Shown piece by piece: positions 37,336 to 50,360 of a DNA stretch of 64,000 nt. How positions within the stretch are numbered: the first letter of the stretch is position 1; each line of letters begins with the position of its first letter. Origin of the DNA: Caprella mutica (Eukaryota; Arthropoda; Malacostraca; Amphipoda; Caprellidae). Under the pieces are notes generated by a model. The model saw only the letters and a program-made list of their open reading frames with translations, did no database searches and was not told the origin of the DNA. The translations under genes were made by a program, and so were the position numbers. Location of the stretch: positions 124,001 to 188,000 of the forward strand of contig CANNZV010000327.1 of assembly GCA_947561585.1 (NCBI GenBank), written 5' to 3'.

Positions 37336-39740
37336 TGATGATTTTTCCTCATCATGTGTTTTAATGATAGTCGATATCTATAAGAGAGTTTGGAAGGCCA
37401 ACCAGAGTTGCTTCGATTCTTGGAGGTCTGCCTCGTTTTTTTTTTCAAATTGTGTCATTGTATGGCAAAGGATTAAGCAGCTCTCGAAAAGCCTTAAATC
37501 CCAGCGGTTTTTGAAGCTCTTCTTATACGAGAACAAATTATTTTCCACTTTTCAAAATCAGTTTTGTCACGCACTTTACCTAAATATTAAATAAATCAGG
37601 AATAATTGAAAATTATTCAATTGTTTAGCAAGAACAGTCAATTCACAGTGATTATATACCAGCACCAGCATAATGAAACTCGAATCCAAATTTTGAAAAA
37701 AATGAAAAATCAGGATAACTTACTAAAACGTATAGTGCTCCAACTATCTTGTTCAACCTCTGTATTTATAACTCAATTTTATTATTAAAACAGAGAAGTC
37801 AATCATCCACTCTAAATTTGATTTCGCTACAGACCACGTTAATCCATGATTTTTCCCCACAAATCAATCAAAACTAACTCTATCATTCCCTCAATGAAAA
37901 GCCCAGTTACTCACCCAATTCCATAAGTTTTCAGTTTATCGTCCTGTTACTGAGATGAAGAAGAGTTATCTCTCCCTTCATTGGCTGATTGATGAGTTGA
38001 ATGAAGATAGGACAGACCTCATATAACCTGTGAATCGAGTTTGGAACTTTGAGAGTAGATTGGAGTAATCTTTTGAGGTAGAAATCAGTCGGTAGCTTAT
38101 ACTAAGGTGATCGTCGGCTTCAGATCTGTGATTACAATATATGATAAAAAAATCATCCGAGAATAATATCTGAAAATATGATATTTTACGATAGATACGA
38201 TCAATAATTATCTCAGTGGGCAATAAAAAAGAATCTACCGATTCTAAACTTTCTTATTCTGATATAATTTCCGAAATTTTCGTTAACTATATTTTTGAAT
38301 TACTAGAAAAAAAAGTTTCAGTTTATGTTTTGTAAGCTAATTTTAATAATTAAAAAATAATTTTGATTCAAACGAAAATTCATATTTTTGATTGTACATT
38401 TAATTCCAAAATAATTCCAGGACAAAAATTATTATCATATTTCAAAATTTACATTATTTTGTGTTATAAAATTAAATCGAAATGTATTTTAATCAACTAA
38501 AAGGGTACTAGAATTGATTTTAATTCCATTAGAATAAATCTTCACCACACTGCATCCTCATTTTCCACATTAATAATTCATGGAGTAGAGTGTAGCAATC
38601 GCAACTATTAGAAAAAAAGCAAAGAAATACGAGAGAATAAGATAGGAACACTTATTAAATCGTCTGGGAACTCCAAATGAAATTATTGCCGGAGTTGAGA
38701 CGATAATTGAATAGGCTGTTGAGAGTTGCCACAAGTCGCAACAGATTCAATTCTCTATATAGTGCAATATCATAATTATTAGGAACTTCCATATTGTCTA
38801 TCATGAATGAAATAAAAATATTATAATCATTTTGTACTCGATATTATAAATATTGTTTTTCTTCTCGTGAAATCTGAAATTTGATAATGCCTGAAAATTC
38901 GGAAATTACCTCCGTTCTTAGGAGCTGAGAATATGTCCAGAAGGGAAAAGAAGATCAATTTATATTCTTCATCTAGTTTTCTTGGTATGGGTGAATCAAA
39001 AAATAACATTGCGTTTAAATGATTCAGTCTACCGGACGTATTTAAAAAAATTAAATCTTGAAATACCAACATTATGAACGGTTATTGATAAATGATGTTC
39101 CAATTAACTATTGATGAACGTAGTCAATTTATTCATTTGAAAAACGATATATATGCATTGTGGTATCAAGATAAATTGTATATTTTCTATATATTCAACG
39201 TAAAGCTTCAATAAAAATTTTAAATAATAATTTCATTCTATGTTTCTTCAAATTATTTCTTCGAAATCAATGCATTCTGCTTGCCAAATTTTAGAGCAGT
39301 GATAAAACAGTGATATGGTATCGGACAGTCTTAGTATTCGAAAAGTTGATGTTAACAGAGTTAAATTTTCTAATTGACTTATCATGGCGTAGTTCAACAC
39401 CAAATTTATGTGTGCTGTAAAAATGTATTTTGATAACAATAAAAAACTTATTTATTCAAATAGTAAATCGAATATATCATAAAAGCTCTTGGCCAGATTA
39501 TATATTACTATGTATATTATTTCATAAAAATATAGAATTAACAGAAAAACAGAAAGTTTATAAAGATTTGATATTATTGCTTCAGGCTTTAATGAATGTC
39601 CAGATTGATGTTATCCATTGAGAATCCTGAATATATGGTAATACAACTTTCCTCAAATTGAGCAGGAATAGAATATGCATATAGACTCTCAGGACCATAA
39701 GTCAAGATATACCTCAGTAATTGGCTACTTTTGATGTGGA
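37336..39740. other. No gene supported
   Basis: Frames of 60-81 codons (37364-37594, 37606-37788, minus 37978-38223, minus 38827-39072, 39430-39621) show no recognisable domain and have the biased composition of AT-rich noncoding DNA. Confidence 0.4.
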
Positions 39741-40339
39741 TTATTATTTCTCCGGCTCAGTTCTTGTCATTGCCCTCTGAATCAGTTCTGGTCATTCTCC
39801 TCTGTCTCAGTTGTTATCATTCTCCTCTGTCTCTGTTCTTGTCTTTCTCCTCTGACTCAGTTCTTGTTATTCTTATGTGGCTCAGTTCTTGCTATTCTTC
39901 TCTGGCTCAGTTCTTGTCTTTCTCCTCTGACTCAGTTCTTGTTATTCTTCTCTGGCTTAGTCTTGTCACTCTCCTCTAGCTCAGTAATTGTCATTCTCCT
40001 CTGTCTCTGATCTTGTATTCTCTTCTGACTCAGTTCTTTTCATTCTCCTCTGGCTCAGTAATTATCATTCTCCTCTGTCTCTGATCTTGTATTCTCTTCT
40101 GACTCAGTTCTTTTCATTCTCCTCTGGCTCAGTAATTATCATTCTCCTCTGTCTCTGATCTTGTCATTCTCCTCTGGCTCAAATCTTGTCATTCTCCTCT
40201 GTCTCATTTCTTTTCATTTACCTCTGTCTCAGTTCATGTCATTACCCTCTGTCTCAATTCTTTTCATTTACCTCTGTCTCAGTACTGTCCATTCTCCTCT
40301 GTCTCAGATCTTTTCATTTCCCTCTGGCTCAGTTCTTGG
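39741..40339. repeat. Minisatellite, 25 bp unit
   Basis: About 24 copies containing TTCTTGTCATTCTCCTCTGG plus CTCAG. Pyrimidine-rich on the plus strand. A block including GTAATTATCATTC and GATCTTGTATTC is repeated at about 39980-40160. Confidence 0.95.
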
Positions 40340-41103
40340 CCACCAATCTGTTCCTGTGAGATTAATGAAATTTCCTGCCAATTTTCTTTGAGAGACCAAG
40401 AGTAAAGACTTTGGCAATGTTAGATATTGGGGATGTTAATTGAGATGTGGTTTGGGAAAAAGAACGAAATAGTATCATTAGTTAGATTTTTATGTGAAGC
40501 TATTCAAAGTATGCAAATGAGAAATCTCCTTGAATGGAAGCTCTATTACCATAGAGGTATATTTTCAATATCAGATGCTGAAACTGATAAGCTGACGGAC
40601 AAGCTATAGAAATAAATAAACAAGGAAAACAATTTGTTTATGACAAATTAAAATCTATAATCATCATGCCCTCCTATAATTTCCTCCAACAAGAGTAACT
40701 ATCATGCTAGCTACTGTATGTCATTTACGATAAATAAATGAAAAACAATATATTATTAAATTTCCCTGACAGGTTTATTATTATTAGTTTACAAGTTACT
40801 ACACACTTTCAAAACATTAATCAACTGAATGTAATTTTCATTAACTTTCTTCCTACTACAAACAGAGAGACTTGTCTCATTTCCTCACTAATCATTTCTA
40901 CAAAAATAAAGAGGACTTCCTTGAGCTTTCATCCAATTAACTGCTGTAAATCTCCGAAAATCCTATTTGAGCCCCAGGTAACTGGGCTAACACTCCAGAG
41001 TACTCCAATCCAGTCTCTTGTGGTAGGTATTCCCTGCTCAGTGTGTTTACATTCTTCAATAGGAGGCGAAGGAGCTAATCTCATTTATCTGAATCACTTA
41101 AAG
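40340..41103. other. No gene supported; longest non-repeat frame
   Basis: A 162-codon plus frame starts at 40738. Its last third runs into the 43 bp tandem repeat. The first two thirds have no recognisable domain, and 40930-41100 is less AT-rich than its surroundings. I cannot support it as a gene, though an exon or UTR is possible. Confidence 0.3.
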
Positions 41104-41335
41104 GACCCGCCATTTGCATCACATCAAGACCACGAGATGAGGGAAAAGAAGACCATTTGCATCACATCAAGACCAAGAGATGAAAGAAAAGAAGACCATT
41201 TGAATCACATCAACACCACGAGATGAAAGAAAAGAAGACCATTTGTATCACATCAACACCACGAGATGAAAGAAAAGAAGACCATTTGCATCACATGAAC
41301 ACCACGAAATGAAAGAAAAAAAGTCAATTTGTACC
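41104..41335. repeat. Minisatellite, 43 bp unit
   Basis: About five copies containing AAAGAAAAGAAGACCATTTG and CATCACATCAACACCACG (CATTTGC at 41111 and 41154). The last copies are decayed. Confidence 0.9.
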
Positions 41336-42370
41336 ACGAGAAAAAATAAGAGAAGATCATTTAGAATTTGTGAATGTATTATAATACCTTTTAACGCATT
41401 AAAAATGTATTATTTAAAACTAATTATTTCAATTCAATTAATGATTTGGTATTAGTTTCATTACCATTTAAGATTGGTATTGTAGCAACTGTGATAGAAT
41501 CTTGTTTTTAACTTTTTAAGGGGTGTAATTATCAGAAAAACATGGATTAAATGACAGTTCACGATAGGAATGCCCAATAAAACGCGCTATAAGGATATAA
41601 ACTAATACGCCTGATGAGCTGATTTTCATACTCTAATACTGTTTGGAAGATAACAGTGCTATTGAATAATAAAACTGTCAAGTAAATTTTATCTTTGTTT
41701 TGTCAAGGGAAATATCCTCTTGAGGCATAATTAATTTGGCTATATGCATTTCATACTCTAGCATTGTTCATAAGTTAACAATGTCATTTAATGATGACAT
41801 CTTGAAGCTTGGCTAATTGCTTAAATACCTTTTTAAGATGTAAACCTTCAACTGTTGGGATTTCGTTCACATAATCTATAGTCTATACTATAAATACTGT
41901 AGTCTCTGTCTAATCTGTTTTCAGTCTTCAATCAGGGGATCCACGCTACGGTAGTGTTATCAGGTCTTAGCTCCAAACTTACTTGTGTTTCAGTACACAG
42001 CTTTTAAAAGTGTACTCCGCATAAACATTAAACGTATGTTATGTATCGAAAATTATCTTCAATTCAATTTTTCTTTGATCGGAATATATCTTCAATACCG
42101 TAATTTATTCTTATTCTTCATACAACATCTATTTATTTATCGCTGTCCTAGCCTAAAACCAAAAAATCCACCCCACATATCATCACTTGAGGAAAAACCT
42201 CAGAATAGAATTCCGTCTTCAGAAAGTGGGTATTCTTTTCTAACACCATTTGAACCTTCTGTCTATAAGGGAATACATGTTACACTGTTGTTTTCAATCT
42301 GAAATTTATGCTAAAATTTTGATAGATTATAAAACAAAAGTCAGTCACAAATATGCATTAGTTTCACCAC
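41336..42370. other. No gene seen
   Basis: A 105-codon frame at 41985-42302 has no recognisable domain. Two loosely similar segments at 41618-41690 and 41735-41800 may be an old duplication. Confidence 0.35.
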
Positions 42371-42556
42371 ACTGCATCCAATTTATCCATTGTGGTTCTG
42401 CATCCAATGTATACATTGCATGTCTGAATCTAATATATCCATTGCAGTACTGCATCCAATGTATCCATTGCAGTTCTGCATCCAATGTATCCATTGCATG
42501 TCTGCAACAAATGTATCCACTGCAGTACTGCATCCAATGTATCCATTGCAGTTTTG
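42371..42556. repeat. Minisatellite, 26 bp unit
   Basis: About seven copies containing CATCCAATGTATCCATTGCA plus GTTCTG (GCATCCA at 42374 and 42400). Open frames on both strands here are artefacts. Confidence 0.92.
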
Positions 42557-43626
42557 TTTAAAATCCCAATGCACGGAGAAGTTCTCCCACCTGACAAAAT
42601 GATTGAGAAGAATGAGCTAAAGTCTAACATTTCCAATACGAGTCTAATATTTCAGAGCACAAAGTCTCTTCTTTTCTGAATATCGGCTTCTGAAATCTGA
42701 GAGAAATATTCAGAGCGCTTTTCTATGTCCTTTTTTTCCCATTTTGTGAACCTGAATGGCTAATTACGCTCGTCAAAAGAATATGGTATTAATAATCTAT
42801 AGTAGACTGGAGAGTGATGTGGAATGGAAAATATTAAATTATATATATTACAACATTAATGGAACATAGATAGATCAAACAAAGGATTATTCATACTTAA
42901 ATATTTTCCTAGTATGTATATATGTATGTTGAAATTGGAAACTATGCCTAATAATATCTTTAAGAAAATATTACTACTATTCAATCATTTATTAAAATGA
43001 TATTATTATTAATTAAAAGAAAAGTTTCGCACAAAAAAGAAACATTCAACGTCTTATTTATATAATAAATGGATATCCCGTCTAGTATGAAACTTTTGAA
43101 TCAATATTTGAAATGAAACCACGAAACTTTCAAAAAATATTCTCCTTCAAATTTTTTTCTCATTAATCATTTCCTTAATGAGCTAAAAAGTACATTAGGC
43201 CTCACTGAAAAGTTTTACCTTAGGAAGTTACTAAACACCTCAAACCTCACCTCAATTTAAAACTAAGCACAAATGTTCGATTTTATGATTTAACTATTTT
43301 ACCAAATTTATTTTTTCAGGAATGATAATAATCATAATTTGAAATCTAGATGTTCTTGTTCAAAATATAACAAAAAATCCACTCAAAATGTAATTTTCGA
43401 AAACTGAGTCATGTTATTGATATAACTAATTGTTTTGAAAATGAATTAATTAAACCTATTTAAAATAGAATAAAGTAACTATCTATCATTTTGAAATTTT
43501 CCTGTTATATCGGGAAAAGGATCTCTCTACCATATCCATTATTTAGCTTATTCAATCTCTATTTTCTAACGAAGAAAAGATCTATTTGACTTAAGACTCT
43601 ATATACACTAATGTTTAATAGTTCCT

Positions 43627-43764
43627 ATGCTCAATTCGTTCTTCAATTTTCGAATATGTCGTAACTGTACCTCGGAATATAAAAAGACGTCGGAAATCTT
43701 CACGTCTACCGGAACAGGGCAGTGGACGAAAATGAATTGTCTGAACTGCAGAGGTGGAATTTGA
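43627..43764 (+). CDS. Small open frame with two CxxC knuckles, unknown
   Basis: ATG at 43627 opens 45 codons ending in TGA. The peptide contains RICRNCTSEYKK, then GTGQWTKMNCLNCRGG. Two CxxC pairs about 26 residues apart, with Trp and Gly between them, resemble a zinc ribbon. The family is not recognised. It overlaps an 89-codon minus frame (43615-43884) without recognisable features. It may be an exon, a transposon fragment or chance. Confidence 0.2.
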   Translation: MLNSFFNFRICRNCTSEYKKTSEIFTSTGTGQWTKMNCLNCRGGI

Positions 43765-44836
43765 ATTTCTTGTCCGATGTTCGATTGAAGTCAAATGAGA
43801 AAACAAGAGAAATGAAACGGCTTCAGAAGATTGAAATACGGAGAATTTGTGGTTGATGGTTGAAATACAAAGAGAATACTGCATACTACTCTTCTGTTTT
43901 TTTAATGTTCATTGTCTAAATAAATATAATTTTTGTTTAATTATTTAAAGGAGGTCTGCTTCTTCTGACAGAGGGTCTTTAAAAAAACTGCATATGAGCG
44001 GCTATATGTAATTTGGAAAAAAAGAAATGGTGAAAATTTACTCGTCAATAAGTATAACAATTTTCTTTCCAGATCCTCCTGTTTTTCTCCATTATAATCA
44101 AATTCACCATTTTTATGTATTTACAATCATCAAATAATTCATTATTTTGTCAAGCGTAATAACTTTTCCTGCATAAGAAGCCAAAAGCTACTAATAATAT
44201 ATCATGCTCATCAAATAATTATATGCTTATAGGCTTAGGAAAAAAGAAAATGATATTGTTAATAAATTTTGTTCTTAAAAAAGAATATTTTCTGTGAAAA
44301 TATGGATTTTTATTCATTTATTCCTGAAAAATATATATGTAGTTCAGGTGATTAATTTATAACAGAAACAATAACAATGAAACTAAAACAATTAACTTGA
44401 ACAGCATAGGGTGAAGCAACAATTACCAATTACGAATTGAATACCGTATGGATTTATCCTCATTCTTCAGATTTCATGGAAACCAATTTAAAATGCAAGT
44501 TAAATAGTTATAATGATATATTTTTCTTACATATGGTGTACTTATAGCATTTAAAAAACTCTGATCTTATCATAGCACAGTATTATATAATCCATCCTAT
44601 ACATTTATACGCAAGTTTAAATATTCGGATTGGCAGAAGTTGGTCCTTGTTTCAATCTCGAGTTAGTGAATTTGACAGGTATTCTTGTAGTGAAAGTTCC
44701 TCTCCAAGAATAACTTACAACAACAGTTTGTGAACTTTAATTGACTGACGAATAATTCGAACACTGTAGTTAAATGAATGAATTGAAGATTGTTAATGAA
44801 CAGTATTTGGAATAACAAGTCTTGTCTATGCAGGAA

Positions 44837-45823
44837 GGTTCTAGGTAAATTGCTCGAAAACAATTGCTCGAAAGAGAATTGCTCGAAAACAATTGCTCGA
44901 AAAACAATTGCTCGAATGAACAATTGCTCGAAAGAACAATTGCTCGAAAGACAATTGCTCGAAAAACAATTGCTCGAACGAACAATTGCTCGAATGAACA
45001 ATTGCTCGAATTATCAAATTGCTCGAATGAACAAAATTGCTCGAATTATAAAATTACACAATTTTCTATTTTTATAAAAGTCAGTTATTCATGAAGTGGA
45101 GCTGCACCTAACAATCCTTGTTTCTTTTTAGTAACTGATCATTAATCATTCTATAAATTATATTAATTATTACTCAATCTGCATAATCTTTTTTTAGACC
45201 GTTTGTGTCATCTCGTATGTAACATGTGAATTGGAATCATGTGGTGAATCAGTACTATTCATGTTTTTTTTATCATAAAACCGGAATTTTTTTTGTAGAT
45301 TTATTAAGACTCTGCCATAACTTTGAGTTATTTCACCTATTGAGGTACCACATACAGATAGGCTAGTAATAAATAAATTTTCAGGTTTTATGAAAAACAT
45401 GAATAGTACTGATTCACCACATGATTCCAATTCTTATATTACATACGAGATGACACAAACGGTCTAAAAAAAGATTATGCAGATTGAGTAATAATTAAAA
45501 TAATTTATAGAATGATTAATGATCAATTACTAAAAAGAAACAAGGATTGTTAGGTGCAGCTCCACTTCATGAATAACTGACTTTTATAAAATCAAAAACT
45601 GTGCAATTTTATAATTCGAGCAATTTTGTTCATTCGAGCAATTTGATAATTCGAGCAATTGTTCATTCGAGCAATTGTTCGTTCGAGCAATTGTTTTTCG
45701 AGCAATTGTCTTTCGAGCAATTGTTCTTTCGAGCAATTGTTCATTCGAGCAATTGTTTTTCGAGGAATTGTTTTCGAGCAATTGTCTTTCGAGCAATTGT
45801 TTTCGAGCAATTTACCGGCTACC
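44837..45823. mobile_element. Foldback-type (FB/MULE-like) nonautonomous element
   Basis: A 987 bp element flanked by identical 9-base duplications, ATGCAGGAA (44828-44836 and 45824-45832). Two near-identical inverted arms (44837-45282 and 45384-45823, about 440 bp each) flank a roughly 100-base loop. The outer half of each arm is an array of about 14 AACAATTGCTCGAAAG-type units of 14-18 bp. The inner half is unique sequence. The left end reads GGTTCTAGGTAAATTGCTCG and the right, from outside, GGTAGCCGGTAAATTGCTCG. Nine-base duplications and long arms built of tandem repeats are the hallmarks of Drosophila FB elements and of Mutator-like foldbacks. No transposase is encoded; open frames in the arms are array artefacts. 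Confidence 0.85.
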
Positions 45824-45832
45824 ATGCAGGAA

Positions 45833-46297
45833 TTATTTCTTATCTTCATTTGTAATGTTTTTGATATCTATTTATGTTTATGCATTATTGATATTGGTTT
45901 ATTTGTGTCAAATATTTAAAATTTGAAAAAAAAATATCGATATCTGAATGATTGTTATAGTAACTAGAAAATTAAAAACAATCATCTAATACTTAATTAA
46001 TTAAACACTCTTTTTTCCTAAAATATTTCGATTATTTCATCTGACACGCTAATTCTTAATACTGTACTCTTTAAATTTATCTACATTATTCCTTAATATA
46101 TTGAGTATATACATATGTAGTATATACTTTGAATAGCTAATTCCACACCTGGCAAAATCTCCCTGTAGATTTTTCTAGCAAGAGCATCCGTGCATGAGAC
46201 GGGGCCAGACATTGAAATCAAATTAGAGGAATTCTCAGGAGAAGATGCTGTACTTTCATCTTAACTGGAATGGAAACACTGCTTCTTTCATCTGGAA
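45833..46297. other. No gene seen
   Basis: AT-rich spacer right of the foldback element. Confidence 0.45.
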
Positions 46298-46935
46298 TTG
46301 GGGGGGGGGGTTGAGTGTAAATATTGAGGGGGGGGGGGAGTAGAGGGTGTTGGGTAGAGGGGGTACACAAACAAGTTATGTTGACAGTGTAAATGGTAGA
46401 GTTTTCTCACCTTCTTATCTGCTGGACATCAAATATGGATTTAAGAGTTGCAAAGATAGTATGGAGAGCTGTGTGTGTGTGTTATTTGTTGATTATTGTA
46501 TAGTTACAATATACAGATATATATTATTTTGGTAAAATTGATATAATATAAATGGAAATTACAAAATCATATACAGAATAAATTTTCAACAAACATAATT
46601 ATTGCAGTGATTTTTTATAATATAATAGCAAATTTTTGACAATAGTTAATAATTTACTTTAGTGCAATTTTGACCTAATTTTGTTCATATTTGAAATATA
46701 TCTATAATATATATATCTATAATAAATATTACGGTTTTGATATATTGACTGTACGGGCCCTTTGACTTGTGTGAGAGGCCAAGTTTTCCCCTCTTTTTGT
46801 TGAGTAAGTTGGCAGTTTTGAATTGAGAAAAAACAATGGAGAGGAAACGAGGGGGGAGGAGGTTTGGAGGGATGTGGGGCTATTTGGGGGGGGGGGGGGC
46901 ATTTGGAGGCAAAGGGAGAGAATTAAAGAGGAGGG
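46298..46935. repeat. G-rich tracts before the assembly gap
   Basis: Runs of 9 to 14 G lie at about 46299-46311, 46327-46338 and 46886-46899, within wider G-rich purine sequence (46836-46935). GGGATGTGGGGCTATTTGGG fits a G-quadruplex pattern on the plus strand. A (GT)n run is at about 46470-46481. Confidence 0.7.
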
Positions 46936-47004
46936 GATTTCTGATCAAATATTTTGAACGAAAAAGGATTTTGCGGACATTTTATGAGAAGATTGTAGTG
47001 GGAT

Positions 47005-47976
47005 NNNNNNNNNNNNNNNNNNNNNNNNNNNNNNNNNNNNNNNNNNNNNNNNNNNNNNNNNNNNNNNNNNNNNNNNNNNNNNNNNNNNNNNNNNNNNNNN
47101 NNNNNNNNNNNNNNNNNNNNNNNNNNNNNNNNNNNNNNNNNNNNNNNNNNNNNNNNNNNNNNNNNNNNNNNNNNNNNNNNNNNNNNNNNNNNNNNNNNNN
47201 NNNNNNNNNNNNNNNNNNNNNNNNNNNNNNNNNNNNNNNNNNNNNNNNNNNNNNNNNNNNNNNNNNNNNNNNNNNNNNNNNNNNNNNNNNNNNNNNNNNN
47301 NNNNNNNNNNNNNNNNNNNNNNNNNNNNNNNNNNNNNNNNNNNNNNNNNNNNNNNNNNNNNNNNNNNNNNNNNNNNNNNNNNNNNNNNNNNNNNNNNNNN
47401 NNNNNNNNNNNNNNNNNNNNNNNNNNNNNNNNNNNNNNNNNNNNNNNNNNNNNNNNNNNNNNNNNNNNNNNNNNNNNNNNNNNNNNNNNNNNNNNNNNNN
47501 NNNNNNNNNNNNNNNNNNNNNNNNNNNNNNNNNNNNNNNNNNNNNNNNNNNNNNNNNNNNNNNNNNNNNNNNNNNNNNNNNNNNNNNNNNNNNNNNNNNN
47601 NNNNNNNNNNNNNNNNNNNNNNNNNNNNNNNNNNNNNNNNNNNNNNNNNNNNNNNNNNNNNNNNNNNNNNNNNNNNNNNNNNNNNNNNNNNNNNNNNNNN
47701 NNNNNNNNNNNNNNNNNNNNNNNNNNNNNNNNNNNNNNNNNNNNNNNNNNNNNNNNNNNNNNNNNNNNNNNNNNNNNNNNNNNNNNNNNNNNNNNNNNNN
47801 NNNNNNNNNNNNNNNNNNNNNNNNNNNNNNNNNNNNNNNNNNNNNNNNNNNNNNNNNNNNNNNNNNNNNNNNNNNNNNNNNNNNNNNNNNNNNNNNNNNN
47901 NNNNNNNNNNNNNNNNNNNNNNNNNNNNNNNNNNNNNNNNNNNNNNNNNNNNNNNNNNNNNNNNNNNNNNNNNNNN
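47005..47976. other. Assembly gap (972 N)
   Basis: Unknown bases. The right edge falls inside the 32 bp array and the left edge is near G-rich sequence. Open frames spanning the gap are meaningless. Confidence 1.
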
Positions 47977-49573
47977 AGAGTCACTGTGATGATGTACTAT
48001 CAGAGAAAAGAGTCACTGTGATGATGTACTATCAGAGAAAAGAGTCACTGTGATGATGTTCTATCAGAGAAAAGAGTCACTGTGATGATGTACTATGTAT
48101 CAGAGAAAAGAGTCACTATGATGATGTACTATCAGAGAAAAGAGTCACTGTGATGAAGTACTATCAGAGAAAAGAAACACTGTGATGATGTACTATCAGA
48201 GAAAAGAGTCACTGTGATGATGTACTATCAGAGAAAAGAAACACTGTGATGATGTACTATCAGAGAAAAGAGTCAATGTGATGATGTACTATCAGAGAAA
48301 AAAGTCACTGTGATGATGTACTATCAGAGAAAAGAGTCATTGTGATTATGTACTATCAGAGAAAAGAGTCACTATGATGATGTACTATCAGAGAAAAGAG
48401 TCACTGTGATGATGTACTATCAGAGAAAAGAATCACTGTGATGATGTACTATCAGAGAAAAGAGTCAATATGATGATGTACCATCAGATAAAAGAGTCAC
48501 TGTGATGATGTAATATCAGAGAAAAGAGTCACTGTGATGATGTACTATCAGAGAAAAGAGTCATTGTGATGATGTATTATCAGAGAAAAGAGTCACTGTG
48601 ATGATGTACTATCAGAGAAAAGAGTCACTGTGATGATGTACTATCAGAGAAAAGAGTCACTGTGATGATATACTATCAGAGAAAAGAGTCACTGTGATAA
48701 TGTACTATCAGAGAAAAGAGTCACTGTGATGATGTACTATCAGAGAAAAGAGTCACTGTGATGATGTACTATCAGAGAAAAGAGTCACTGTGATGATGTA
48801 CTATCAGAGAAAAGAGTCATTGTGACGATGTACTATTAGAGAAAAGAGTCACTGTGATGATGTAATTTCAGAGAAAAGAGTCACTGTGATGATGTACTAT
48901 CAGAGAAAAGAGTCATTGTGACGATGTACTATCAGAGAAAAGAGTCACTGTGATGATGTACTATCAGAGAAAAGAGTCACTGTGATGATGTACTATCCGA
49001 GAAAAGAGTCACTGTGATGATATACTATCAGAGAAAAGAGTCACTCTGATGATGTACTATCAGAGAAAAGAGTCACTGTGATGATGTAGAATCAGAGAAA
49101 AGAGTCACTGTGATGATATACTATCAGAGAAAAGAGTCACTGTGATGATATACTACCAGAGAAAAGAGTCACTGTGATGATGTACTATCAGAGAAAAGAG
49201 TCACTGTGATGATGCAGAATCAGAGAAAAGAGTCACTGTGATGATATACTATCAGAGAAAAGAGTCACTGTGATGATATACTATCAGAGAAAAGAGTCAC
49301 TGTGATGATGTACTATCAGAGAAAAGAGTCACTGTGATGATGTAGAATCAGAGAAAAGAGTCACTGTGATGATAAACAATCAGAGAAAAGAGTCACTGTG
49401 ATGATATACTATCAGAGAAAAGAGTCACTGTGATGATGTAATATCAGAGAAAAGAGTCACTGTGATGATTTACTATCAGAGAAAAGAGTCACTGTGATGA
49501 TGTAATATCAGAGAAAAGAGTCACTGTGATGATGTACTATCAGAGAAAAGAGTCATTGTGACGATGTACTATC
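47977..49573. repeat. Minisatellite, 32 bp unit
   Basis: About 50 copies containing GAGAAAAGAGTCACTGTGAT and GATGTACTATCA (GAGAAAAGAG at 48003 and 48035). Homogeneous with scattered variants such as GATGATATACTATCA. It begins at the gap edge, so the true array is longer. Confidence 0.97.
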
Positions 49574-49596
49574 TAAGAAAAGAAAAAGAAAATAAT

Positions 49597-50360
49597 CACA
49601 AAGTTTTTAGAGAATGTTCCAAAGATGTTTTCAGAGAATGATCCAAAGGTGTCTTCAGAAGTTTTTCCAAAGGAGTCTTCAAGGAATGTTCCTATAGAGT
49701 CTTCAAGGAATGTTCCAAAGGAGTCTACAAGGAATGTTCCAATGAAGTCTTCATTGAATGTTCCAAAGGAGTCTTCAGATAATGTTCCTAAGGAGTCTTC
49801 AAGGAATGTTCCAAATGAGTCTACAAGGAATGTTCCAATGAAGTCTTCATGAAATGTTCCAATGGAGTCTTCAGGGAATGTTCCAATGGGGTCTTCAGGG
49901 AATGTTCCAATGGAGTCTTAAGTGAATGTTCCAATGGAATCTTCAGGGTCCCAGGGACAGGGAATGTTCCAATAGAGTCTTAAGGGAATGTTCCAATGGA
50001 GTCTTCAGGGAATGTTACAATGGAGTCTTCAGGGAATGTTCCAATAGAGTCTTCATGAAATGTTCCAATGGACTCTTCAATGAATATTCCAATGGAGTCT
50101 TCAAGGGATATTCCAATGGAGTCTTCAGGGAATGTTCCAATGGAGTCTTCAGGGATTGTTTCAATGGAGTCTTCAAGGAATGTTCCAATGGAGTCTTCAG
50201 AGAATGTCCCAATGTAGTCTTCAGGGATTGTTCCAAAGGGAATATTTTTGAAGATTCCATTGGAATATTCCTGGAATGTGTCGGAAAAGGAACATTCAGG
50301 GGACATTCCAGTGGAACATTCAGGAAACGTTCCAAGGGAACGTTCCTGGAATCTTCTGGG
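49597..50360. repeat. Minisatellite, 24 bp unit with inverted tail
   Basis: About 31 copies containing GTCTTCAGGGAATGTTCCAA plus TGGA. From about 50260 the motif appears mostly inverted (GGAACATTCAGG). Because 24 is a multiple of three, open frames appear on both strands (49625-49852, 49926-50519, minus 49980-50375); these are artefacts. The unit holds GAATGTTC, matching a GAAnnTTC heat-shock-element core. Confidence 0.93.

Noticed and set aside
37364..37594. 76-codon frame beside the 53 bp array, minus strand checked for Tc1-like helix-turn-helix
   Set aside because: Frames on both strands break quickly and show no transposase motif.
40738..41226. 162-codon frame, longest outside arrays on one strand
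   Set aside because: No recognisable domain, no supported splice or promoter context, and its end is the 43 bp repeat.
44663..45926. Several 62-112 codon frames rich in NCSxEQL or RAIVxSSN
   Set aside because: They are translations of the tandem TTGCTCGAA arrays in the foldback arms.
46836..48053. Open frames of 353 and 405 codons
   Set aside because: They are open only because they run through the 972-base N gap.
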